The notes below the pieces were generated by a model that saw nothing but the letters and a program-made list of their open reading frames with translations, was not told where the DNA came from and ran no database searches. From contig JBDTNK010000059.1 of assembly GCA_039933775.1 (NCBI GenBank), positions 1-12,527 on the forward strand: a stretch of 12,527 nucleotides of DNA. The letters run 5' to 3'. Below are positions 1 through 7,000 of this stretch, in pieces (position 1 is the first letter of the stretch; each line of letters starts with the position of its first letter). Both the position numbers and the translations under genes were made by a program. This stretch comes from JBDTNK01 sp039933775 (GTDB taxonomy: Bacteria > Chloroflexota > Limnocylindria > QHBO01).

Positions 1-467
1 TCGAAGAACCAGCGCACAACGTCATACCCGCGACGCTCGAGCTCGTCGCGACGCCACTGCTGCGACGGCATGGCGAACGACGTCAGCGTGCGAGCGCGGC
101 CCAGGTCGCCCTGGGCGTCCGCGACCTCGCGGGCGCGGGCTTCGGCGGCATCCTGGAGGAGGGGCATCAGGTCGTGGTCATCGGGCCCGACCATGACCCG
201 CACCGGATGGTCGCGGCCACCGGCGCCCTCGTCGACCCATGAATGGCGCACCCAGCCACGCGGCACACCGTCGACCTCGGCGATGATCACGTCGTGCGAC
301 GCGTCGAAGTGCGGCGTCGGTGTGCGGAACCAGATGGTCATCTGTTTCACGTCGCGGCGCTCGGGGATGCCGTCCGCCTCCGACATCGCGTTCCAGATCC
401 CGACGAGCGCCGGCACGTCCTCCGCACCGCGGTAGGCGCGCAGGGTCGCGCGGCCGGCCACGGTCAT
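1..467 (-). CDS. GNAT-family N-acetyltransferase, 3'-truncated by window edge
   Basis: Open frame from an ATG at 467 that runs off the left edge; 155 residues are visible and the C-terminal part is missing. The start overlaps the stop of the upstream GNAT gene by four bases (ATGA), so the two are probably translationally coupled. The visible part matches the N-terminal half of that neighbour: 'WNAMSEADG' (25-33) against 'SNACNAADG', and 'RRGYDVVRWFF' (145-155) against 'RHGYVVERYFFD'. The pair therefore look like tandem paralogues and this protein is probably also a two-domain GNAT. The loop that in the neighbour carries the acetyl-CoA pyrophosphate motif R-G-x-G is here 'MVGPDDHDL' (92-100), with no RxxGxG/A signature, so the N-terminal domain is probably catalytically degenerate and activity, if any, would lie in the unseen C-terminal domain. 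Substrate unknown. Confidence 0.8.
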   Translation of the reverse strand, partial: MTVAGRATLRAYRGAEDVPALVGIWNAMSEADGIPERRDVKQMTIWFRTPTPHFDASHDVIIAEVDGVPRGWVRHSWVDEGAGGRDHPVRVMVGPDDHDLMPLLQDAAEARAREVADAQGDLGRARTLTSFAMPSQQWRRDELERRGYDVVRWFF

Positions 468-1495
468 CGGTCCACCTCCATCGGCTTGCGATACGCGAAT
501 GAGCGCGTGTGCACGCCGAAGCCGGCGCGTTCGTACAGTCCCAGCGCGCCCGATGGATTGGCTGAGTCGACGCCCAGCATCGCCTCGCTCATGCCGGCCT
601 CGCGCAGCCGGGTGAGGGCGCGTGCCACGATGGCGGCGCCGAGCCCGCGGCGACGCCAGGCGCGCCGCACGAAGACGGTCTCGAGCCAGCCGCGCCGACG
701 TCCGAACGCCTCGTTCTCCGCGCGGTAGATCGCGTTTGTCACGCCACCCGCGATCTCGTCGCCGTCCCAAGCGACGACGTACAGCCCCGGCTCGGCATCG
801 GGGTCGGCCAGCGAGCGCTCGAACGCCGCCTCGGAGCCGTCGAAGCCGCCCCAATGGTCGGCGAACGCCTCGACGTCCGCGTCCCACAGCTGCTTGAGGC
901 TGGCGCGGTCGGTGCCGATCGGCCGGATCTCGATGCCCTCGGGCATCGGCGGCATCTCGATCGCCTCGAGCGTCGGGCGCAGCATGTCGAAGAAGTAGCG
1001 CTCGACCACGTAGCCGTGTCGCTCGAGCAGGCGGCGCTTGCGCGTGCGCTCCTCGGGCGACCAGGAACCGAAGCCCATCGGTCGCTCGGCCGTGACCGCT
1101 GGATGCGCCCGGGCGTGGTCTTCCTGCCAGGCCAGGATGCGACGCCCGATGCCGCGGCCGCAGACGTCGGGATGCACGTAGCCCGACAGGCGGAACTCGC
1201 GCAGCCCATCGGTCGTGTCGACCCAGTCGACCCAGCCGTAGCCAACGAAGGCGCCGTCCAGCGTGGCGCAGACCATGTCCGTTGCCGGGCTGAAGGCACC
1301 GGTCGCATGGCCCAGCCAGTTGGCGAGCTGCTCGGCCGTGTTGAGGTCGTCCATCCCGTCCGCCGCGTTGCAGGCATTCGAGACGCGCACGAACTCGGCA
1401 ACGTCGGGCGCCGCTTCGCCGTAGGTGAGGAGGCGGAGTCCGGGAACCTCCGGGCTCGCCTCGTGAACCGTGGTTGTCTGATCGCTGTTCGACAT
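464..1495 (-). CDS. Tandem-domain GNAT acetyltransferase
   Basis: A 343-aa protein built of two GCN5-related N-acetyltransferase domains. Domain 1 (about residues 20-180) has the acetyl-CoA-binding loop 'CGRGIGRR' (112-119). Domain 2 (about 186-340) has 'RRRGLGAA' (281-288) and the C-terminal motif 'NPSGALGLYERAGF' (313-326), typical of motif A and motif B of the fold. The double-GNAT layout is the one seen in mycothiol synthase and related enzymes, but nothing here fixes the substrate. I chose the ATG at 1495 (protein starts MSNSD): an ATG at 1525 would overlap the permease gene by 11 bases, whereas AGGAG overlapping the permease stop and GAGAG 4 nt upstream both serve 1495. It follows the ABC-2 permease by 19 nt and is probably in the same operon, which suggests a role in modifying or detoxifying a small molecule. 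That last point is inference. Confidence 0.85.
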   Translation of the reverse strand: MSNSDQTTTVHEASPEVPGLRLLTYGEAAPDVAEFVRVSNACNAADGMDDLNTAEQLANWLGHATGAFSPATDMVCATLDGAFVGYGWVDWVDTTDGLREFRLSGYVHPDVCGRGIGRRILAWQEDHARAHPAVTAERPMGFGSWSPEERTRKRRLLERHGYVVERYFFDMLRPTLEAIEMPPMPEGIEIRPIGTDRASLKQLWDADVEAFADHWGGFDGSEAAFERSLADPDAEPGLYVVAWDGDEIAGGVTNAIYRAENEAFGRRRGWLETVFVRRAWRRRGLGAAIVARALTRLREAGMSEAMLGVDSANPSGALGLYERAGFGVHTRSFAYRKPMEVDR

Positions 1496-1514
1496 CGGTC
1501 TCTCAATGGCTCCT

Positions 1515-2315
1515 TTAGCCAACACGCTTCAGCTTGCCGGTACGCTTCGCAAAGTGCTCGGCCCGCCCGAAGGCCCACAGGCCCAGGGGAATGAGCACGA
1601 CGCCCATGACGAGCAGCGGCCAGATGTCGCCGACCAGCTGCGTCGGCGGCGTCCCTTCGATAAGCCCCGCACGCACGCCGTCGAGGACGTAGGTGGCCGG
1701 GCTGAACTGCGACAGGAACTGCATCCAGCCGGGCAGCACCTCGACGCTGTAGTAGACGCCGCTGATGAGCAGCAGCACCGACTGCAGGACGAAGGTCATC
1801 TGCGCGCCGCGCTCGACGTAGATGAGCGGCAGGATGGCGGTCATGATCCCGATCCCGATGAACGAGAACGATCCCAGGATCATGAACACGACGGCCGTGC
1901 CGAAGTTCGCCTGCGCGAGGTCCAGCTCGAAGAAGAGCGACAGGACCACGAGCACCACCACCGTATGAATCAGACCATAGGCGATGGCATACACCGTGGA
2001 GCCGATCATCTGCGCGTAGCGACGCACGGGGGCCATGAACGTGTATTCCAGCGTCCCCTCCCAGCGCTCCCAGGTGACCGTCTCGGCGATGAAGCTGAAG
2101 ACGACCGACAGGTAGTTCCAGAAGATGGCGCCAATGACCAGCGTCAGGAGCAGGCGATCGTCGCCCTGTTCCTTGCCGATGAGCGACACGGCCAGCGCGC
2201 CGGCAACGGCATAGACCAGGAAGGCGGCCTCCCAGCCCCAGTAACGCTTGGTCAAATTGAAGTTCCGCTCGACGAAGGCGTACGAAGCCTTCAGCTCGCG
2301 GGTCATCAGAGTCAT
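1515..2315 (-). CDS. ABC-2 type transporter permease
   Basis: A 266-aa integral membrane protein with about six hydrophobic segments (near residues 29-46, 55-77, 107-128, 139-162, 173-192 and 232-250). It has two hallmarks of the ABC-2 permease family: the cytoplasmic coupling-helix region 'WERWEGTLEYTFMAPV' (82-97) and the 'LSQFSPATYVLDGVRA' stretch (201-216) before the last membrane segment. It should form a homodimer that pairs with the ATPase encoded upstream (2583-3512) to export a drug, lipid or glycan-type substrate. The ATG at 2315 has GAGAGGAG 11 nt upstream; the frame stays open to 2417 but that extension is arginine- and serine-rich, overlaps the small gene upstream and has no ribosome site. 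A second ATG at 2306 is possible. The substrate cannot be deduced. Confidence 0.9.
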   Translation of the reverse strand: MTLMTRELKASYAFVERNFNLTKRYWGWEAAFLVYAVAGALAVSLIGKEQGDDRLLLTLVIGAIFWNYLSVVFSFIAETVTWERWEGTLEYTFMAPVRRYAQMIGSTVYAIAYGLIHTVVVLVVLSLFFELDLAQANFGTAVVFMILGSFSFIGIGIMTAILPLIYVERGAQMTFVLQSVLLLISGVYYSVEVLPGWMQFLSQFSPATYVLDGVRAGLIEGTPPTQLVGDIWPLLVMGVVLIPLGLWAFGRAEHFAKRTGKLKRVG

Positions 2316-2348
2316 CGGTTCTTGAACTCCTCTCGGTATGGCGTGGGG

Positions 2349-2384
2349 AGCCGACCCGGTCCGGCTAGTTGGACCGGATCGGCT
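2349..2384 (-). promoter_or_regulatory. 14-bp hairpin enclosing a stop codon, between small gene and permease
   Basis: The minus-strand RNA forms a continuous 14-bp stem (2371-2384 with 2349-2362, including one G.U pair) closed by an 8-nt loop at 2363-2370. The mismatch on the plus strand (C/A at 2355/2378) becomes a G.U pair on the minus strand, so the structure is complete only in the operon RNA. The UAG of the 64-aa gene (2365-2367) lies in the loop. There is no U-tract, so it is not a standard terminator. It may stabilise or process the mRNA or tune translation of the permease, whose ribosome site begins about 17 nt further on. Confidence 0.55.
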
Positions 2385-2559
2385 TGAGCGTGGGCTCGGA
2401 CGCCAGCCGCGCGCCAACGCGCATCAGCTGATGTCCGACCCAGCGCCGCACGGTGCGGCGCGCGGGGCGTCGATGGGCGCTGTGGATCTGGTTGCGCAGC
2501 TGCGCGGCTTGGGCCTCATGCGCGCCCTGGACATCCCGGATGTCGGGCAGGATCAGCAC
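2365..2559 (-). CDS. Small basic protein of unknown function inside the ABC operon
   Basis: A 64-aa protein starting at a GTG at 2559 (VLILPDIRDV...), encoded between the ABC ATPase (23 nt upstream) and the permease (49 nt downstream). Translation is strongly supported: a near-perfect Shine-Dalgarno (AAGGAGGTGA, 2565-2574) sits 5 nt before this GTG, while the in-frame GTG at 2566-2568 lies inside the Shine-Dalgarno itself. I do not recognise the family. The N-terminal third is mixed hydrophobic and acidic; the middle is alanine/glutamine-rich and helical; the stretch 'RRPARRTVRRWVGHQLMRVG' (about 32-51) is strongly basic and would make an amphipathic helix. There is no signal peptide or membrane span. 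By position it could be an accessory subunit or regulator of the exporter, which is inference. Confidence 0.7.
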   Translation of the reverse strand: MLILPDIRDVQGAHEAQAAQLRNQIHSAHRRPARRTVRRWVGHQLMRVGARLASEPTLKPIRSN

Positions 2560-2564
2560 GGTTC

Positions 2565-2574
2565 TCACCTCCTT
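2565..2574 (-). promoter_or_regulatory. Strong ribosome binding site of the 64-aa gene
   Basis: AAGGAGGTGA on the minus strand, fully complementary to the usual 16S anti-Shine-Dalgarno core. It precedes the GTG at 2559 by 5 nt and rules out the earlier in-frame GTG at 2568, which it overlaps. It is the strongest ribosome site in the window and the main argument that the small frame is a gene. Confidence 0.75.
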
Positions 2575-2582
2575 TCTTGTCG

Positions 2583-3512
2583 CTATTCGTCGTCGTCTTC
2601 GTTGTCTTCACCGATGTCGTCGTCGAGCGACTTGCCGGTGAACGTCATGAACACGCTGTTGAGCGTCGGCTCCACGCCGTAGCGCTCGGCCACCATGGCC
2701 TTGAGCCCGTCCGGCGTGTCCTCCGCGACAAGCCGACCGTCGTTGATGACCGCGATCCGATCGCAGAGCCGCTCGGCCTCGTCGAGGTCGTGCGTGGTGA
2801 GCACGATCGTCGCGTCATGCGTCGCCATCAGCTCCTCGATGAAGGCCTGCACGTCCAGCTTGCTGCGCGGGTCGAGGCCCGTCGTCGGCTCGTCGAGCAG
2901 CAGCAGCGTGGGACTCGTCAGCAGCGCCCGCGCGATCGCGACCTTCTGCTGCATGCCCCGGCTCATCTGCTCCAAGGGACGGTTCAACCGCTTCTCGCCG
3001 ATGCCCAGCCGCGCCAGGATCCGGACCGCCTCTCCCTTGGCCGCCTTGGCATCCATGCCGTACAGGCGAGCCGCGTAGGTCAGGTTCTCGTGCGGGCTGA
3101 GCTTCTTGAAGAAGGCCGCGTCCACGCTCACCCGGTTGATCAGGCGCTTCACCGCCATCTCGTCCCGCTCGATGTCGTGGCCGAACACCTCGACCTTGCC
3201 CTCGTCCAGCGTGAGCAGCGTGCTCACCAGGCGGATGAACGTCGACTTGCCGCTGCCGTTTGCACCGAGCACGCCGTAGATCTCACCGCGGTGGATCGTG
3301 ATCGACACGTCGTTCACGGCCACGACGGACTTCTTCTTGCGCCCGATGACGAATCGCTTCGTCAGGTGGTCGACGAGCAACGCCGGCACACCATCGCGGT
3401 CGATCGGCCGCCGAGGAAGTGCCTCGGTCGCAGGCGCCAGCGCCGCTCCGGGCAGCGCGGCCGGCAGGTCCGTCCGGACATCGGTCTTCGGTTGTTCAAG
3501 GATGCCGGTCAT
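2583..3512 (-). CDS. ABC transporter ATP-binding protein (DrrA/CcmA-type exporter ATPase)
   Basis: A 309-aa ATPase with the full nucleotide-binding motif set, numbered from the ATG at 3512: Walker A 'GANGSGKST' (83-91), signature 'MSRGMQQK' (183-190), Walker B 'LLLLDEP' (203-209) followed by a D-loop, and the switch histidine in 'TTHD' (239-242). The 'SRGMQQK' signature is usual for drug/ABC-2 exporter ATPases of the daunorubicin-resistance type. The Q-loop position reads 'RVSVDAAFFKK' (127-137), so the usual glutamine seems absent. Residues 1-45 are an extra N-terminal tail and the last ~15 residues are acidic (DDDIGEDNEDDDE). It should power the permease at 1515-2315. Start choice: GAGGA lies 7 nt before 3512; the upstream ATG at 3536 (8 residues longer) has only a weak purine stretch. 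Expression is probably controlled by the structured leader upstream. Confidence 0.9.
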   Translation of the reverse strand: MTGILEQPKTDVRTDLPAALPGAALAPATEALPRRPIDRDGVPALLVDHLTKRFVIGRKKKSVVAVNDVSITIHRGEIYGVLGANGSGKSTFIRLVSTLLTLDEGKVEVFGHDIERDEMAVKRLINRVSVDAAFFKKLSPHENLTYAARLYGMDAKAAKGEAVRILARLGIGEKRLNRPLEQMSRGMQQKVAIARALLTSPTLLLLDEPTTGLDPRSKLDVQAFIEELMATHDATIVLTTHDLDEAERLCDRIAVINDGRLVAEDTPDGLKAMVAERYGVEPTLNSVFMTFTGKSLDDDIGEDNEDDDE

Positions 3513-3573
3513 GTCGTGTTCCTCGGTGTCGGCCATTCATTGCTCTTCTTGCTGCGATCCGTTCCGGACATGG

Positions 3574-3607
3574 AAAGAGCCGCGGGTCCTGGGCGGTCCG
3601 CGGCTCC
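3574..3607 (-). promoter_or_regulatory. Second leader hairpin with short U-run, before the ATPase start
   Basis: Nine perfect base pairs (3598-3606 with 3577-3585, extendable by G3607.U3576) around a 12-nt loop, followed by UUU and then CC. It lies about 60 nt before the ATPase start. The U-run is short, so it is either a weak terminator or a structure that affects translation initiation or mRNA stability. Confidence 0.45.
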
Positions 3608-3632
3608 TGGTTGCGTTGCCGGTGAGGGCAAC

Positions 3633-3665
3633 AAAAAAGCCGTGGACCCGATCCGGCCCACGACT
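3633..3665 (-). terminator. Rho-independent terminator-like hairpin within the leader (attenuator)
   Basis: Minus-strand RNA: a stem of up to 11 bp (3655-3665 with 3638-3648, two G.U pairs, 6-nt loop), running directly into six U residues (3633-3638). It stands roughly 195 nt after the predicted transcription start and 120 nt before the ATPase start. It therefore cannot be the terminator of the upstream glycosyltransferase gene, since a good promoter lies between them. The 5' arm can instead pair with CCACG at 3666-3670, a competing 5-bp hairpin. Confidence 0.65.
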
Positions 3666-3700
3666 CGTGGCGTCTGGTTGGCGGCACTGCCGCCGTTCCG

Positions 3701-3793
3701 TCAGCTCGAGATGGGCACAGATCTCCCGTCAACGCCGTCGTTCGTCGACGGTCGCTCGCTCGGTGCGATTGGGGCGTTGATGAGGAGATTCAT
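3701..3793 (-). CDS. Possible 30-aa leader peptide (uncertain)
   Basis: An ATG at 3793 opens a 30-codon frame (MNLLINAPIAPSERPSTNDG...) ending in TGA at 3701-3703, inside the leader and just ahead of the terminator-like hairpin. Such a position suits ribosome-mediated attenuation. Against it: the nearest Shine-Dalgarno-like GAGGA is 14 nt from the ATG, there is no run of a single amino acid, and the frame coincides with the long stem (3721-3789), which could exist purely as RNA structure. Confidence 0.25.
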   Translation of the reverse strand: MNLLINAPIAPSERPSTNDGVDGRSVPISS

Positions 3794-3865
3794 TGCCGTC
3801 TGATTAGTCCTCGTTGGTGGGATCTGCGCACAACTCGCCCTCGCAGGCGAAACTGGTGCCGGCGG

Positions 3866-3895
3866 AGTCTACGACCGGCGCCGGGTCGATGTCAA
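3866..3895 (-). promoter_or_regulatory. Sigma-70-type promoter of the ABC/GNAT operon
   Basis: Minus strand TTGACA at 3890-3895 (perfect -35), an 18-nt spacer, and TAGACT at 3866-3871 (-10, four of six consensus bases). Transcription should start near 3859. It is by far the most consensus-like promoter in this GC-rich window and is placed between the 3' end of the mannosyltransferase fusion gene and the structured leader. Confidence 0.7.
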
Positions 3896-3901
3896 GGTTG
3901 G

Positions 3902-3924
3902 GTTCGGCGGCGGATCCGCCGAAC
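3902..3924 (-). terminator. GC-rich hairpin in the intergenic region after the mannosyltransferase gene
   Basis: A perfect 9-bp inverted repeat (3916-3924 with 3902-3910) around a 5-nt loop, directly upstream of the -35 box of the ABC operon. It may end or stabilise transcripts of the 4080-8684 gene, but there is no U-tract. It could also be a site for a dimeric regulator of the adjacent promoter. The 155 bases between this hairpin and 4080 show no other clear feature. Confidence 0.35.
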
Positions 3925-4079
3925 GAACATCGTCACCGAGTCAGCTCACCAGCAACATGACACATGCTCGTCGCGGAGTCCTTTACGCAGGCGTCCGCGG
4001 CGACTTGGGCCCGTATCCGCCGGAAATCGACCCAGGAATGCGTCGGATGCTCGCTTCTCGGCGCGCCCCCCCGGGGGCA

Positions 4080-7000
4080 TCACGGGTCGACGCCGCGCGG
4101 TCCCGCCATGTCGAACGCCCCGCTGCCACCGCGGCCGTTGAAGCGTCCCAGCAGATCGCGCCCGAGCAGCGCGAATCCGACCGCGAGCGCAGCGACCACC
4201 CCGCCGACCGCGAGCTTCAACCCGCTCACCTCGAGCAGCGCGCCGCGGTCGCCCTGCGGCGGCTCGGGGAACTGGAAGTAGTAATTCCACGGGGGCAGCG
4301 TGCGGGTGGCGTTGATGTACCAGTCGGGCATCGGCAGCGCGGCCGCCAGCGGGAACAGGAGAATCCCCACCACGACGGTCGCCGCCAGGAACGCGATCGC
4401 GATATCGCGCAGCCACGGCCGGCGCAGCGCCTCGTCCACGAAGACGGCCACCGCGATCAGCGTGAAGGGCAGCGCGGTGAAGTAGTGGTACATGAACGAG
4501 GCGCGCTCGATGCGGACCCACGGCAGCCATTGGAAGGCGAAGGCCATGACGAGCAGCACCAGGGCCAGCGAGCGGCGGCGCCACGCCAGGAGCCCGGCCA
4601 AGAGGATGGCGGGCACGCCGGCCCAGATGAGCAGCGGGTTGCCGCCGTTGTAGATGACCTGCATCCGCGCGCCATCGAAGTCCTGCGAGTGGAACCAGAC
4701 CGGCTTGAGATCCAGCGGCCAGCTCCACCACGGCGAGCTCGCCGGATGTCCGGCCTGCAGGCCGAAGTGGTAGATGAACATCTGGCTCTGCAGCTCGTCG
4801 ATCGTCCAGCCGTATCCGGGCCCGCTGTTGGGCCCGGCCCACGCATGGCCCAGGTTCAGGTACGGGATGTAGAGCAGCCCGTAGACGACGATCGGCACGA
4901 TGACCAGGCAGGCTCCGATCCACGACCAGCCGAAGCCGGCCAGTGACGAGGGTTGCCACCACCATCGGTCCGTCTGCGGTGCCGACAATGAACGGACCGC
5001 GCGAAGGCCGATGAGCGCAAGCGCCACCCCGATCATGACCAGCACCGGCCAGCCGGCCTGGGCGCCGCGCGACAGGATGCTGAAGATGAATTCGACCGCG
5101 TCGCCGGGGTTCCGCGCGCCCTCGACCGTCGGGTAGGCGACGGCGAAGGCCAGCCCGATGCCGCCCAGCACGACGCCGGTTGCCGGCAAGGCGAGCAGGT
5201 CGCCCGCGCGCAAGCGCACCGGGCGCTGGTAGACGAAGAAGAGGGCGAAGGCCAGACCGAGCAGCATGATCACCAGGAACGGCCAGGGTGCGCCGATGCC
5301 GCCCACCACCGCGGCCAGCGCCACCAGCCCGACGAGCACCAGGCGTCCGAGCTGCGACCTCGCCAAGGCGAGGACGAGCAATCCGGCAAGCGCGTAGAAG
5401 CCGGTCCACTTGCTTGCCGCCGCAAGACCGATGAGGACCCCGGTGAGCGGCAAGGCCCACCACGCGCTGCGCGCCCATCGGCCGCTCCAGACCTGCCAGA
5501 AGACGAAATATGCGGCAACGATGAAGAAGGCGACGAAGACGTCGTTCATGGCGATGCGGCTCATGGCGTAGCTCATCGAGTCGAAGGCGAAGAAGAGGCC
5601 GGCCAGCACCGCGATCCGCCGCCGCCCGAAGAGCGTGGCCGCGAACAGGTAGAGCAGCCCCGCGAGCAGCGACCCGAAGACGACCCCGGCGAGCCGCCAG
5701 GCGAAGGCGTTACTGCCCGCGTCGACCACCACCAGCGCGCCGCCGGTCTCGGTCGCGGTGGCCACCATCAGCCGCTCATGGTCGTCCTCGGGGGCATGGC
5801 TGCTGACGTCCATGGCGAGGGAGAGTGGCTGGCCGCCCAGCAGCGTGGTGTCGAACGCGGCGTAGCCGACGTCCTGGTTGTTCGAAGGCTCACCGTCACC
5901 GTGGGGCTCCACGGTCCAGATGGCGCCCTCGCCGTCCTGCGTGCCCGCCACGAAGACCATGTTCGCGTACTCGTTCCACGCGATCTGGCTCGGCGCCCCG
6001 GGAAGCGGCGCGGTGTCGATGTAGCGGGTCTGGTCGGCGTCGACGATCGCCAGGCTGCCCTGGGTGAGCGGATGCTCGTCGTTCGCCTCGAGCGGCCCGG
6101 CGGGCAGGAAGATGCGCTGCTCCTCGCCGCTGCCGAGCACGACGAACGGCCCGGCCAGTGCGACCGGGATGTCGTCGACGGCCGGCACCTCGGCGCCGTC
6201 GTTGTCAGTCGCCGGCTGAACCGTGCCCGCGTCCAGGAAGCGGACGGTGCCGGCCTCCATGTCGGTCACCACGATCATGGCCGGCGACTTCTCGGCGACC
6301 GCCGCGACATACCCGATGCCGCCGGCCTGCACCGCGAAGCTGCCCAGCTCGGCGCCGGTGGCGCGCTCGAGCGCGGCCACGCCGCCGCCGCCGCGCACCA
6401 GGGTCAGCTGCCCGCTCGACGGCAGCACGATCTGGGCGATGCCGCTCAGCGTCGTCTCGAGCGCACCTGCAGGCTGCGGCGGGGCACGCGCGCCACTCGC
6501 CGCCAGGAAGTCGGCCAGCGGGTAGAGGTCGATCGAGCCGCGATCCGCGTAGCCGACGAGCAGCCGCGCGTCGACGTCATCGAAGGCGAGCGCGGTCACG
6601 GTCCCCGGCACGCTCCACGACGCGACCTCCGCGCCGCTCGTCGTGTCGCGCGCGCTGATCGTGGAGCCGGACGCGACGAAGGCGATCGACGCAAGGCGCT
6701 GCTGCTCGGTGCGCTGGACCGCGACGGTCAGCGCCGTGGCAGGCGCGCCGAGATCGGTCGCGTCCACGACCTGGTTCGGGTTGGCGATGACGATGCCGGC
6801 CGCGATGAGGTACTTGGCCAGCATCGGGTGCGTCCACTCGTACGTGTCGCGCGTCCAGCCGTTGTTCCAGTCGGCCAGCCACTCGGTCGCCGATCGGCCG
6901 TGGTAGACCTCGTCGAAGTGCTGGGGGCGCGGGATGTCCAGCCGCCAGGCACGGAACCCGAAGGCGAGCACCACCAGGCCGATGACGATCGCCAGGTCGA

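Larger units (their letters stand above)
3513..3859 (-). promoter_or_regulatory. Structured 5' leader of the ABC/GNAT operon (riboswitch- or attenuator-like)
   Basis: About 350 nt separate the predicted transcription start (near 3859) and the ATPase start, with no convincing large gene. The minus-strand RNA can fold into: a long interrupted stem (3783-3789 with 3721-3727, then 3773-3780 with 3729-3736) that encloses two small hairpins (3756-3768 and 3737-3749); a 6-bp GC hairpin (3680-3694); an intrinsic-terminator-like hairpin (3633-3665); and a 9-10-bp hairpin with UUU (3574-3607). The segment CGTGG at 3658-3662 can pair either with CCACG just upstream (3666-3670) or with CCACG downstream (3641-3645), so terminator and alternative fold exclude each other. 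I could not match it to a known riboswitch consensus from memory. Confidence 0.55.

Noticed and set aside
1506..2387. 293-codon plus-strand frame
   Set aside because: Antisense to the ABC-2 permease; composition of a mirror frame (D, E, Q, H rich) and no homology pattern.
3576..3670. T-box-like sequence in the ABC leader (GC-rich hairpins with ACCGC and GGCGG pieces)
   Set aside because: The conserved T-box core for tRNA acceptor-end pairing is not seen in the right order on the transcribed strand, and the downstream genes are not amino-acid related.
2577..3803. 408-codon plus-strand frame
   Set aside because: Antisense to the ABC ATPase and its leader; arginine/histidine-rich translation without domains, whereas the minus frame has all ABC motifs.
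4066..4077. C7/G5 run (CCCCCGGGGG palindrome) just after the GT-C fusion stop
   Set aside because: Too short for a loop and without a U-tract, so not a terminator. Possibly a slippage-prone site but nothing supports a function.
3946..4080. 44-codon minus-strand frame starting at an ATG that overlaps the GT-C fusion stop (TGATG)
   Set aside because: The overlap is suggestive, but the peptide is R/G/P-rich with no motif, there is no ribosome site beyond coupling, and the frame is the tail of a shadow frame of the fusion gene.
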